From positions 434,001 to 498,000 of the forward strand of contig CAVUFN010000010.1 of NCBI GenBank assembly GCA_963740765.1: a DNA stretch of 64,000 nucleotides, in the 5' to 3' direction. Position 1 is the stretch's first letter, and the number at the start of each line of letters is the position of its first letter. The notes beneath the pieces are model-generated. The model was given only the letters and a program-made list of their open reading frames with translations. It was not told where the DNA came from and searched no databases. The translations under genes were made by a program, and so were the position numbers. Source of the stretch: DATLGB01 sp963740765 (GTDB lineage Bacteria > Actinomycetota > Thermoleophilia > Solirubrobacterales > Solirubrobacteraceae). Of the stretch, positions 17,353 through 24,352 are shown piece after piece.

Positions 17353-18350
17353 TGCGCCGCTTCCTCGTCGTCGCCGCGCTCGGCCTGGCGGTCGTGGCTG
17401 CGCCGGCGGACGCGGCCAGGGTCACCTACGGCAGCGACCTGTCGCTGGCCGCGGCGATCGCGGACTCCAACCCCCAGGATTGGATGGCGTGGCCGGTCGC
17501 CACGACCCCGGCGAGCGCCGGCGGCTACGCCGTCAGCACGCAGGGCGAGGTCGGCACGGTCGCCTTCAAGGGGATGATCGACGCCGCCCGCGGCGTGCCG
17601 GAGTTCTTCGTGGCCCGCGTTCTCGTCCTGCGCCCGCAGTCCGGCGGCCGCGTGCAGGTGGTGACGGCGAGCACCGACATCGCGCCGTTGCTGACCAACG
17701 TCGGCGCCGACAAGGTCACCACCGTCGACCTCCAGCAGTACCCCGAGCGCATGTGCGCATTGCCGGGGGACGTGGTCGCGCTGGCCACCAGCGGCGGCTA
17801 TGACGCGCAGTCCTACCCGGCCGGCGTCCCCGTCCGGATGTTCGGCCGCTCGCCGGACTCCGCCACCGACCTGTACAAGGTGCCGCCCGGCGGTGACAGC
17901 CTCACCAACGGCGACGTGGTGACGCCGGCGCGCACGGCCGGGGTCGAGCTGCTGATGCGGGTCACGGTGGGGACGGGCGAGGACGCCCGGCCGACCTGCC
18001 GTGGCTCCGTCGCGCCCACGCCGTCCCCGGCACCCGTTCCCACCACGAGTGGTCCCGTGACCCTCCCGAGGACCGCGTCCGCGAAGGTCCGCAGGAAGCG
18101 GGTGAAGCTGCCGGTCAGCTGCGCCGGCCCGTCACCCTGCACGGGGCGGCTGGCCCTGTCACGCAAGGGCAAGGCCTTCGGTTCCGCCGCGTTCACGTTG
18201 GCCCCGGGGCAGAAGCAGCGGATCGGCGTCAAGCTCAAGTCTCGCGCCCGGCGGGCATTGCGGCGCGTGCGCAGCGGCCTGACCATCAAGGTCGTGGCGA
18301 CAACTGCGGCGGGCGATCGCGTCACCTCCCAGACCATCCTGCGGCGCTAG
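17352..18350 (+). CDS. Secreted protein, paralogue 2 with basic C-terminal domain
   Basis: A 332-residue exported protein. The signal peptide is MRRFLVVAALGLAVVAAPADA. The N-terminal domain (about 22-215) follows the family pattern (VTYGSDLSLAAAIADSNPQD, FVARVLVLRPQSGG, CALPGDVVALATSGG, VELLMRVTVGTGEDARPTC). A Pro/Thr linker (about 217-240) leads to a C-terminal beta domain of about 85 residues that is rich in Lys and Arg: CAGPSPCTGRLALS, FTLAPGQKQRIGVKL, GLTIKVVATTAAGD. That second domain recurs in many solirubrobacterial surface proteins. ATG overlaps the previous stop (TGATG). Function unknown. Confidence 0.7.
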   Translation: MRRFLVVAALGLAVVAAPADAARVTYGSDLSLAAAIADSNPQDWMAWPVATTPASAGGYAVSTQGEVGTVAFKGMIDAARGVPEFFVARVLVLRPQSGGRVQVVTASTDIAPLLTNVGADKVTTVDLQQYPERMCALPGDVVALATSGGYDAQSYPAGVPVRMFGRSPDSATDLYKVPPGGDSLTNGDVVTPARTAGVELLMRVTVGTGEDARPTCRGSVAPTPSPAPVPTTSGPVTLPRTASAKVRRKRVKLPVSCAGPSPCTGRLALSRKGKAFGSAAFTLAPGQKQRIGVKLKSRARRALRRVRSGLTIKVVATTAAGDRVTSQTILRR

Positions 18351-18396
18351 GCATAGACCGATGTACGAGTCTGCGGGCTCGCGGCTGAGAACTGCT

Positions 18397-18410
18397 GACC
18401 TGAGGCCGAT
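18397..18410 (+). repeat. Conserved upstream block, copy 1 (before paralogue 3)
   Basis: GACCTGAGGCCGAT ends 9 bases before the ATG at 18420. It matches GACCCGCGGCCGAT before paralogue 4 at 12 of 14 positions and at nearly the same distance from the start codon. It may be a shared promoter or ribosome-contact element, or simply the remains of the duplication. Confidence 0.45.
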
Positions 18411-18419
18411 GCCCTTGTC

Positions 18420-19523
18420 ATGCCTCGCTGCCGCTCCCTCCTGGCCGTCCCCCTGATCCTGCTCGCCGCCGCCGCGCCCGCCGGCGCCGAGGAGGTCCTG
18501 ATCGGGAGTGACCTCAAGGCCGACGCCACCTTCGCGTACTCCGACGGCAACGACTGGTCCGCCTGGAACACCGAGCTCGCCTCCGGCGGGCTGGTCAAGG
18601 CCCCCGTCCAGGGCGAGGTCAACGTCGTCAACCTCAAGGGTCGGATGATCCTCGAGGGCCGCGCGCAGCAGCCGCCGGACGTCGTCATGCACGTGATGGT
18701 GCTGCGCCCGCAGGACAACGGCTCCGTCGCGGTCGTGCCGGGCGGCGTCTCCGAGAACCTGCCGCTGCCCATCGGCTCCGACCCGAACCAGATCAACACG
18801 TACACCCGCGCGCAGCTGACCAAGCCCGACGGCGCCGACGGCAAGGGCGGCACCCGCCTCTGCATCGAGAAGGGCGACTACCTGGCCTTCACGACGTCGG
18901 GCGGGTTCGGCGGGTTCGCGAAGGACAACCCGGAGCAGACCTACGTGCACGGGGCGCAGTTCCAGGTGTTCGGCGCCACGCGGTCGATCTCGATGTTCCA
19001 CAACCAGGGGGGCGCGTACGACTTCCAGCCCTTCCGCGGTGGGGAGAACGGCGGTCGCGAAGTGCTGATGAACGCGACGATCGGAACGCGGGAGAACGCG
19101 CGTTACACCTGCCGCACCGAGGCCGAGAAGAGGGAGAACCTCGATTACAAGCCGGTGACCGCGGAGCCCGGCACGACCACGCCGGGGACGCCCGCGGCGC
19201 CCGGTTCGGCCACGCTCGCCGCCTCGGAGGCCGCCATCCCGAAGCCGCGTCGCGCCCCGAAGGTGCGCGGCAAGCGGGTGCGGATCAGCCTCCTCTGCCC
19301 CGGTCCCGGCGCCTGCGGGGGCAAGCTCGCACTGCGCTCCTACACCGCGCGCGCCGCGTCGTTCGCACTCGCGCCCGGTCAGCGCGCCAACGTCACGCTG
19401 GAGCTCAACCAGGCCGCGCGCCGCAAGCTGCGCAAGAAGGGCGCCGGGCTGACGGTCAAGGCGATGGTCACGCATGCGGACGGGTCGCACACCACGCGTC
19501 GGTTCGTCATCAGACGCCGCTGA
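18420..19523 (+). CDS. Secreted protein, paralogue 3 with basic C-terminal domain
   Basis: A 367-residue exported protein, closest to paralogue 4. The signal peptide is MPRCRSLLAVPLILLAAAAPAGA. The N-terminal domain has VLIGSDLKADATFAYSDGND, VNVVNLKGRMILEGRA, VVMHVMVLRPQDNGSVAVVP, RLCIEKGDYLAFTTSGGFGG and EVLMNATIGTRENARYTC. A Pro/Thr/Ala linker precedes the basic domain with GACGGKLALRSYTA, FALAPGQRANVTLELNQAAR and GLTVKAMVTHADG. No catalytic motif is visible, so a structural or ligand-binding role outside the membrane is more likely than an enzyme. Confidence 0.7.
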   Translation: MPRCRSLLAVPLILLAAAAPAGAEEVLIGSDLKADATFAYSDGNDWSAWNTELASGGLVKAPVQGEVNVVNLKGRMILEGRAQQPPDVVMHVMVLRPQDNGSVAVVPGGVSENLPLPIGSDPNQINTYTRAQLTKPDGADGKGGTRLCIEKGDYLAFTTSGGFGGFAKDNPEQTYVHGAQFQVFGATRSISMFHNQGGAYDFQPFRGGENGGREVLMNATIGTRENARYTCRTEAEKRENLDYKPVTAEPGTTTPGTPAAPGSATLAASEAAIPKPRRAPKVRGKRVRISLLCPGPGACGGKLALRSYTARAASFALAPGQRANVTLELNQAARRKLRKKGAGLTVKAMVTHADGSHTTRRFVIRRR

Positions 19524-19544
19524 CCGGCCGGCGCAAGAAACGCC

Positions 19545-19558
19545 GACCCGCGGCCGAT
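19545..19558 (+). repeat. Conserved upstream block, copy 2 (before paralogue 4)
   Basis: GACCCGCGGCCGAT ends 10 bases before the ATG at 19569; see the matching copy at 18397-18410. Confidence 0.45.
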
Positions 19559-19568
19559 AAGTGAGGTG

Positions 19569-20651
19569 ATGCCTACTCGTCTCACCCTGCTGGCTGCCGT
19601 TCTCGCCGTGTTCGCCTTCACCCCGTTCGCACGGGCGGCCGACGTGACGATCGGCAGCGATCTCGCCGCGCCGGCGACGCTCGAGTACCACGACCCCAAC
19701 GACTGGGCGGCGTGGAACCCGGACATGCTGCAGGCGCCGGCGCAGGGGGAGATCAACGTGGTCAACCTCAAGGGACGCATCAACCCCGAGGGCCGGGCGG
19801 CCCCGATCCGTCCCGACGTGGTCATGCACGTGATGGTGCTGCGCCCCCAAGGCGACGGCAGCGTCGCGGTGGCGCCCGGCGGCGTGTCGGAGGATCTGCC
19901 GCTGCCGTTCGGCGGCGACGCGAACCAGGTCAGCACCTACACCCGCGCGAACCTGACCAAGCCCGACGGGGCCGACGGCAAGGGCGGCACCCGCCTGTGC
20001 GTCCAGAAGGGCGACTACATCGCGTTCACCACCTCGGGTGGGTTCGGCGGCTTCGCGCAGGACAACCCCGAGCAGGTCTACGTCAACGGCGCGGAGTTCC
20101 AGGTCTTCGCCCCCTCGCGCACCACCACCACGCTGTTCCACAACCAGGGTCGCGAGTACGGCTACGACCCGTTCCGGCCGTCCTTCGGCGACTCGCGCGA
20201 GCTGCTCATGAACGTGACCATCGGGACGCGTGAGAACGCTCGCTACTCCTGCCGGACGGATTCCGAGAAGGCCGAGAACCTCGACGCCAAGCCGGCCGCG
20301 CCGTCGGTGACCCCGAGCCCGTACGCGGTGGCGACGCCCACGCCGGCGCCGGTCGGTCGCGCGACGCTCGTCAAGCCCAGGAAGGCGCCGAAGGTCAAGC
20401 GGACCAAGGTCAAGCTCGCGCTGAAGTGCTCCACCGTTGGCGCCTGCTCCGGCACGCTCGCCCTGCGCACCTACACGAAGGCGGCCAAGTTCCTCCTGGC
20501 GGCGGGGCAGACCAAGCGCGTGACGCTGACGCTCAACAAGAAGGCGCGCAAGAAGCTCAAGCGCAAGGGTGCGCGGCTGACCGTCAAGGCGATGCTCGTC
20601 AGCGCAGACGGCTCCAAGCAGAGCCTGCGCTTCAAGATCAAGAAAGCCTGA
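19569..20651 (+). CDS. Secreted protein, paralogue 4 with basic C-terminal domain
   Basis: A 360-residue exported protein (signal peptide about residues 1-23, ending FTPFARAA). It follows paralogue 3 block by block: VTIGSDLAAPATLEYHDPND, INVVNLKGRINPEGRA, VVMHVMVLRPQGDGSVAVAP, RLCVQKGDYIAFTTSGGFGG and ELLMNVTIGTRENARYSC. Then come a Pro/Thr/Ala linker and the basic domain (VGACSGTLALRTYTK, FLLAAGQTKRVTLTLNKKAR, RLTVKAMLVSADG). ATG 19569 is preferred to the adjoining GTG 19566 because GAGG is just upstream. The end overlaps the convergent GIY-YIG gene by 14 bases. Confidence 0.7.
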   Translation: MPTRLTLLAAVLAVFAFTPFARAADVTIGSDLAAPATLEYHDPNDWAAWNPDMLQAPAQGEINVVNLKGRINPEGRAAPIRPDVVMHVMVLRPQGDGSVAVAPGGVSEDLPLPFGGDANQVSTYTRANLTKPDGADGKGGTRLCVQKGDYIAFTTSGGFGGFAQDNPEQVYVNGAEFQVFAPSRTTTTLFHNQGREYGYDPFRPSFGDSRELLMNVTIGTRENARYSCRTDSEKAENLDAKPAAPSVTPSPYAVATPTPAPVGRATLVKPRKAPKVKRTKVKLALKCSTVGACSGTLALRTYTKAAKFLLAAGQTKRVTLTLNKKARKKLKRKGARLTVKAMLVSADGSKQSLRFKIKKA

Positions 20652-20922
20652 CCGCGCCGTCGTCGAGCGCTTCGCCCGCGACCAGACGGCGCTTGGCCGC
20701 GGCCGTGCGCCGCTTGATGCGACCCTCGAGGCTGCGGGCGGTCGTGCGGTCCGGGGTCTGCCAGGCGGCGGCCAGCTCGACGGGCAGGCGGCTGCGCGTG
20801 TAGCGGCCGCCCTTGCCGGCGGCATGGGCGGCGACCCGGGCGCCCAGATCGGTCGTCCAGCCGCAGTAGAGCGAGCCGTCTCGGCAGTGCAGCAGGTACA
20901 CGTAGGCCACGGGTGCATTCAT
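20638..20922 (-). CDS. GIY-YIG endonuclease-like protein (YhbQ/UPF0213 type)
   Basis: A 94-residue stand-alone GIY-YIG domain. The motif appears as YVYLLHCRDGSLYCGWTTDL, with the usual Arg in GARVAAHAAGKGGRYTRSR and a Glu in RSLEGRIKR. Such single-domain proteins are thought to be nucleases, though their substrates are poorly known. The ATG at 20922 gives a protein that starts a few residues before the domain, as in homologues; the long in-frame extension upstream would cross the cold-shock gene. It is convergent with paralogue 4 (overlap 14 bases). Confidence 0.82.
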   Translation of the reverse strand: MNAPVAYVYLLHCRDGSLYCGWTTDLGARVAAHAAGKGGRYTRSRLPVELAAAWQTPDRTTARSLEGRIKRRTAAAKRRLVAGEALDDGAVRLS

Positions 20923-20949
20923 CTTCTTCGGTCCGGCGGCGAACCCTGG

Positions 20950-20955
20950 TATAAG
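20950..20955 (+). promoter_or_regulatory. Extended -10 promoter of the cold-shock gene
   Basis: TGGTATAAG gives TATAAG with an upstream TGG, a good extended -10. Transcription from about 20962 would leave a leader of about 48 bases containing GGAGGAAGAG before the ATG, so this gene is not leaderless. Confidence 0.5.
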
Positions 20956-21009
20956 TCGCGCGCCGGGTGACCATCCGGCATCGGCCGACCGGAGGAAGAG
21001 CAGATCAAG

Positions 21010-21213
21010 ATGGCGACGGGAACCGTCAAGTGGTTCAACAATGACAAGGGCTTCGGCTTCATCACCCCGGACGAGGGCGGCAAGGACCTCTTCGTCCATC
21101 ACTCGGCCATCCAGGCGAACGGCTTCCGCACGCTGGAGGACGGCGCCCGGGTGAACTACGAGGCGGAGGAGGGTCCCAAGGGGCCCAAGGCCGTCAACGT
21201 CGAGCAGGTCTAG
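21010..21213 (+). CDS. csp: Cold-shock protein (CspA family)
   Basis: A 67-residue single-stranded nucleic acid-binding protein with the OB fold. RNP1 is KGFGFI at residues 13-18 and RNP2 is LFVHHS at 27-32. The start MATGTVKWFNNDKGFGF is typical. It acts as an RNA chaperone in the cytoplasm. A strong ribosome binding site (GGAGGAAG) lies about 10 bases before the ATG, in keeping with high expression. Its TAG stop may also be part of the -10 element of the next gene. Confidence 0.95.
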   Translation: MATGTVKWFNNDKGFGFITPDEGGKDLFVHHSAIQANGFRTLEDGARVNYEAEEGPKGPKAVNVEQV

Positions 21214-21216
21214 GCT
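21211..21216 (+). promoter_or_regulatory. Candidate -10 hexamer using the cold-shock gene stop codon
   Basis: TAGGCT starts with the TAG stop of the cold-shock gene and lies 7 bases before the CTG at 21224, the only plausible full-length start of the phosphatase gene. Confidence 0.4.
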
Positions 21217-21223
21217 CGACCGC

Positions 21224-21679
21224 CTGACCCGCGTCCTCTTCGTCTGCCTCGGCAACATCTGCCGGTCGCCCACCGCGGAGGCGGTGATGCGTCACCACGT
21301 GGCCGAAGCCGGTCGCGAGGAGGAGATCGCCGTGGAGAGCGCCGGGACGGGGGACTGGCACGTCGGCCACCCGCCGGACGCGCGCTCGGCGGCCGCGGCC
21401 CGCGAGCGCGGGATCGAGCTGGTCGGCGTGGCCCGCCAGGTCACGCGGGCCGACTTCGACGACTACGACCTGATCGTCGCCATGGATCGCGCCAACGAGC
21501 GCGACCTGCGCGCGCTCGGGGACCCGTCGAAGGTCGTGCTGCTGCGCTCGTACGACCCGGAGGCGGTCGCCGCCGGGGAGCTGGACGTCCCGGACCCGTA
21601 CTACGGGGGCGACGACGGCTTCGAGCACGTGCTCGACGTCGTCGACCGAGCCGCGCGCGGGTTGCTCGCCGAGTTGTGA
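21224..21679 (+). CDS. Low-molecular-weight protein-tyrosine phosphatase, apparent CTG start
   Basis: A 151-residue phosphatase that removes phosphate from protein tyrosine. The catalytic loop VCLGNICRSP (Cys nucleophile, Arg) is at the N-terminus and the general acid is in DVPDPYYGG. The first ATG or GTG in frame (21284 or 21287) would delete the catalytic loop. Upstream, between the in-frame stop at 21152 and the loop, there is no ATG, GTG or TTG; only CTG at 21224 gives the expected (M)TRVLFVCLGN start. Either CTG initiates or one base is wrong in the sequence. It is coupled to the next gene by GTGA. Confidence 0.8.
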   Translation: MTRVLFVCLGNICRSPTAEAVMRHHVAEAGREEEIAVESAGTGDWHVGHPPDARSAAAARERGIELVGVARQVTRADFDDYDLIVAMDRANERDLRALGDPSKVVLLRSYDPEAVAAGELDVPDPYYGGDDGFEHVLDVVDRAARGLLAEL

Positions 21680-22392
21680 GGACGTTCGTCAAGCGGGGCG
21701 GGCCCGCGGGGCTGCTGCCGTCCCAGGCCGCCGGGATGCGCTGGCTCGCCGAGGGGCCGCTGCGCGTGCCCGAGGTGATCTCGGTCAGCGACGACGAACT
21801 GGTCATGGAGCGCGTCGAGCCCGGCCCGCGCGGGGCGGACTTCGACGTGGTGTTCGGCCGCGGCCTCGCGGAGCTGCACGCGCTGGGCGCGGAGCGCTTC
21901 GGCGCCGCGCGGACCTTCATCGGGCCGCTCGAGGTCCCGGAGCCCGGCTGCGAGGACTGGGTGTCCTACTACGCGCAGGCGCGGCTCGAACCGCTGCTGC
22001 GGATGGCCGTCGACGCCGGCTCGCTGCCCGACCCCGCGCCGGTCGAGCGCGTCATCGGGAGGCTGGGGGAGCTGTCCGGGCCGCCTGAGCCGCCCGCCCG
22101 CCTGCACGGCGACCTGTGGTCGGGCAACGTCATGTCCGGCCGCCAGGGCGAGCCGTGGCTGATCGACCCGTCCGCCTACGGCGGGCACCGCGAGATCGAC
22201 CTGGCGATGCTGCAGCTGTTCGGCTCGCCGGGGGCTGCCTTCTTCGCCGCCTACGAGGAGGTCGCCCCGCTTGCAGGCGGCTGGCGCGACCGCGTCGGCC
22301 TGCACCAGCTGCTCCCGCTGCTCGTCCACGCCGTCCTGTTCGGCGGCGGGTACGGCGCGGCGGCCGTCCGCGCGGCGCGCCAGTACGGGTGA
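21676..22392 (+). CDS. Fructosamine/ketosamine-3-kinase family protein
   Basis: A 238-residue kinase of the aminoglycoside phosphotransferase fold. ELVMERVEPGPRG is the hinge, RLHGDLWSGN the catalytic loop (Asp, Asn) and LIDPSAYGGHREIDLAML the metal-binding block; that last motif is specific to fructosamine-3-kinases. These enzymes phosphorylate sugar adducts on protein amines and so start their removal. It is shorter than the usual 290 residues because the N-terminal lobe is reduced. The GTG start overlaps the stop of the tyrosine phosphatase gene; the same pairing is common in actinobacteria and may be functional. Confidence 0.85.
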   Translation: MRTFVKRGGPAGLLPSQAAGMRWLAEGPLRVPEVISVSDDELVMERVEPGPRGADFDVVFGRGLAELHALGAERFGAARTFIGPLEVPEPGCEDWVSYYAQARLEPLLRMAVDAGSLPDPAPVERVIGRLGELSGPPEPPARLHGDLWSGNVMSGRQGEPWLIDPSAYGGHREIDLAMLQLFGSPGAAFFAAYEEVAPLAGGWRDRVGLHQLLPLLVHAVLFGGGYGAAAVRAARQYG

Positions 22393-22461
22393 GACCCCAT
22401 TCGCGGCCGGGCGCGAAATTTCCGCAGGGGTTCCGCCGTTGAGTGCGAAAGAGGCCATGCG

Positions 22462-22596
22462 ATGACCCCGCCCCGCGTCACGGAGACGACCCGCCCGCTC
22501 GAACCTGTCGAGCACGACCCGTTCATCGACGACGTCTCCAAGCCGACCCCGCCGCTCAGCTCGGTCGAACCCACGCGGCGCCGCATCTTCGACTAG
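22462..22596 (+). CDS. Small conserved-looking ORF of 44 residues
   Basis: ATG 22462 opens a 44-codon frame (MTPPRVTETTRPLEPVEHDP, ending RRRIFD) in which nearly all third positions are G or C, as in real genes here. AAAGAGG lies 8 bases before it. The product is hydrophilic and rich in Pro, Thr and Glu, with no recognised domain, and looks disordered. It sits between the fructosamine kinase gene and tRNA-His. It could be a real small protein or a chance frame. Confidence 0.4.
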   Translation: MTPPRVTETTRPLEPVEHDPFIDDVSKPTPPLSSVEPTRRRIFD

Positions 22597-22614
22597 CTAA
22601 TCTCCGCCCCGCGC

Positions 22615-22688
22615 GGACGGCGTAGCTCAGCTGGTAGAGCTCCGGGTTGTGATCCCGGCGGTCGCGGGTTCGAGTCCCGTCGCCGTCC
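22615..22688 (+). tRNA. tRNA-His (GTG)
   Basis: A complete cloverleaf can be folded. The acceptor stem GACGGCG pairs with CGCCGTC, and the D arm is GCTCAGCTGGTAGAGC. The anticodon stem-loop CCGGG-TTGTGAT-CCCGG has anticodon GTG at 22649-22651, and the T loop is TTCGAGT. The extra G at 22615, opposite the discriminator C at 22688, is the G-1 identity mark of tRNA-His. The 3' CCA is not encoded. Confidence 0.93.
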
Positions 22689-22730
22689 CCTCGCTGAGAC
22701 GTTTTCCGGCTCTGGCGCCTAAAGCATCCA

Positions 22731-23600
22731 ATGGATGCCAAATTCGCCGCGGCGGCCACGATCGCCGCAAACCAGAACGGCCGGATCACGACAGCCCAGC
22801 TCTCCGAGTGCGGGATCGGGAAGAGCGGGATCGAGAAGGGGGTGCGGGCGGGACGCCTGCATCAGGTCCATCGTGGCGTCCTCGCGGTCGGCCATCTCGC
22901 GCCGAGCGTGTTCGGTGACGCGCACGCCGCGGTGCTCGCCGGCGGTGACGGCGCGCTGCTGAGCGTCCGGTGGGCGGCCCGGCTGCTCGGTATCCGCGAC
23001 GGGGTCGGGCCGCGCATCGACGTCACCATCCCGCCGTCCGGCCACCGGACCCGACCCGGGATCGCGTTCCATCGCTCGGAGGTGCTGCCGTTCGAGCGGG
23101 GTACGTTCGCGCAGATCCCGATCACGAGCCCGGCGCGCACCATGGTCGACTTGGCGCACCACCTCGGCGAACGCGACGGCATCGAGTGGGCACTCAGGGA
23201 GATGCAGTTCCGGCGCCTCTACGACCACCGGCTGCTCGAGCTCTCCAACGGCCGGCGACCCAGTCGCTTCCTGAATGCGTTGTTGGAGGACCTGGCGCCA
23301 ACGGGCTCGCCGCTCGAGGTCGCGTTCCTGAACCGCGTGGTGCGCAGGCACGGCCTCCCTGAGCCGGTCAGCCAGGCGAGACCCTGCGGATTCCGCGTCG
23401 ACTTCTTCTGGGAGCAGGCGCTCCTGGTCGTCGAGGTCGACGGCCGGAACCACGACGAGCCACTGATGAAACTGGCCGACGCCCACCGCGACGCGATCCT
23501 CGCGGCGGCCGGCATCACGGTTCAGCGATACCGGTGGGCCGACGTCCACGTTCACCATGAGCGGACGGCGTGGCGGGTTCGGCATCTCCTGGATGCCTAA
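22731..23600 (+). CDS. AbiEi-like winged-helix + DUF559 nuclease-fold protein
   Basis: A 289-residue protein with two parts. Residues about 5-60 look like the AbiEi antitoxin winged helix (NGRITTAQLSECGIGKSGIE, then LHQVHRGVLAVG). Residues about 195-289 are a DUF559 domain, a very short patch repair-like PD-(D/E)XK fold, with RVDFFWEQALLVVEVDGRNH and DAILAAAGITVQRYRWADV. The Asp, Glu-Val-Asp and Arg/Trp positions suggest an endonuclease. This domain pair is frequent in actinobacteria, but its job is not known. It lies 42 bases after tRNA-His, a favoured insertion site, though no att repeat was seen. A weak TAAAGC at 22720 precedes the ATG. Confidence 0.72.
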   Translation: MDAKFAAAATIAANQNGRITTAQLSECGIGKSGIEKGVRAGRLHQVHRGVLAVGHLAPSVFGDAHAAVLAGGDGALLSVRWAARLLGIRDGVGPRIDVTIPPSGHRTRPGIAFHRSEVLPFERGTFAQIPITSPARTMVDLAHHLGERDGIEWALREMQFRRLYDHRLLELSNGRRPSRFLNALLEDLAPTGSPLEVAFLNRVVRRHGLPEPVSQARPCGFRVDFFWEQALLVVEVDGRNHDEPLMKLADAHRDAILAAAGITVQRYRWADVHVHHERTAWRVRHLLDA

Positions 23601-23617
23601 CCCGCCACGGTCGCCGG

Positions 23618-24127
23618 TCAGGCGGTGGCGTAGGCGGGCTCGGGGGTCGAGCCGTTGACCGCGGAGGCCTCGTCGGGCTCCGACGGAGCGGGCTGGTTGA
23701 CGACCTCGGTGGTGAGGTAGGAGCCCGCGACGCCGGCGCCGACGGCGGCCGCGCCGACGAGCGCATTGTCGTTGAGGGCGGCGAGGGCGGCGATGATGAC
23801 GGCGTTGTACTCCCAGCCGGAGTCGGAGACCCAGGGGCCGTTGGAGCCGTGGACCTTGCGGATGGCGGTGACCATCGCGCCGGTGATGGCGGCGGTGGCG
23901 ACGGGGATGCCCGCGCCGCCGAGGATCAGCAGCGCGCCGCCGCCCGCTTCGGCGACGCCGGCCGCGGTCGCGTGGCGCTTGCCCGGCCGGAGGTCGAGCG
24001 AGCCCTCGAAGAAGCCGGCGGTGCCGTCGAGCCCATGACCACCGAACCAACCGAACAGCTTCTGCGTCCCGTGGCCGACGAAGAGGGAGCCGAGGGTGAG
24101 CCGAAGGGCGAGCTTTCCGAAGGACAT
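23618..24127 (-). CDS. DoxX family membrane protein
   Basis: A 169-residue membrane protein with about four hydrophobic segments. The start LALRLTLGSLFVGHGTQKLF and the GFFEGSLDLRPGKRHA loop, followed by AEAGGGALLILGG and VATAAITGAMVTAI, are typical of the DoxX/TQO small-subunit family. Such proteins are linked to thiol or quinone redox systems, but the exact role is unclear. The C-terminal 35 residues are Pro/Glu-rich and poorly conserved. It is followed by the divergent DUF559 gene end (convergent, 17-base gap). Confidence 0.8.
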   Translation of the reverse strand: MSFGKLALRLTLGSLFVGHGTQKLFGWFGGHGLDGTAGFFEGSLDLRPGKRHATAAGVAEAGGGALLILGGAGIPVATAAITGAMVTAIRKVHGSNGPWVSDSGWEYNAVIIAALAALNDNALVGAAAVGAGVAGSYLTTEVVNQPAPSEPDEASAVNGSTPEPAYATA

Positions 24128-24191
24128 GACCTCGGCCCTGCCCGGTTACATGCGGGCGCAAGCATCGACGAGGCAGTCAGGAACGTCGCCG

Positions 24192-24326
24192 TCAATCGGG
24201 CGGGCGTCGGGCGGTGGGCCCGAACCGCGCGCGGAACAACCGCCAGAACAGCACGGCGAAGTCGGTCACCCCCGCGACGAGGTGGCCGATCGGCCCGGTG
24301 ACCAGCCATGCGGCAAAGCGCTCCAC
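24192..24326 (-). CDS. Small membrane-associated protein of 44 residues
   Basis: A short gene starting at GTG 24326: VERFAAWLVTGPIGHLVAGV, then TDFAVLFWRLFRARFG and a basic tail ending RRPPD. It has one amphipathic or membrane-spanning helix flanked by Arg. Short proteins with a VTGP.GHLVAGV.D pattern occur in other actinobacteria, but the family has no known function. A perfect TAGCGT hexamer lies 7 bases before the start and overlaps the tig promoter hexamer in the same way as at other divergent pairs, which supports it as a real gene. Confidence 0.6.
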   Translation of the reverse strand: MERFAAWLVTGPIGHLVAGVTDFAVLFWRLFRARFGPTARRPPD

Positions 24327-24333
24327 CGGGCCG

Positions 24334-24343
24334 ACGCTATCGT
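24334..24343. promoter_or_regulatory. Overlapping divergent -10 elements (small ORF / tig)
   Basis: Minus strand TAGCGT at 24339-24334 is 7 bases before GTG 24326. Plus strand TATCGT at 24338-24343 is 9 bases before ATG 24353. They share the TA at 24338-24339, and the start codons are 26 bases apart. Confidence 0.6.
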
Positions 24344-24352
24344 CCGCTGCGC

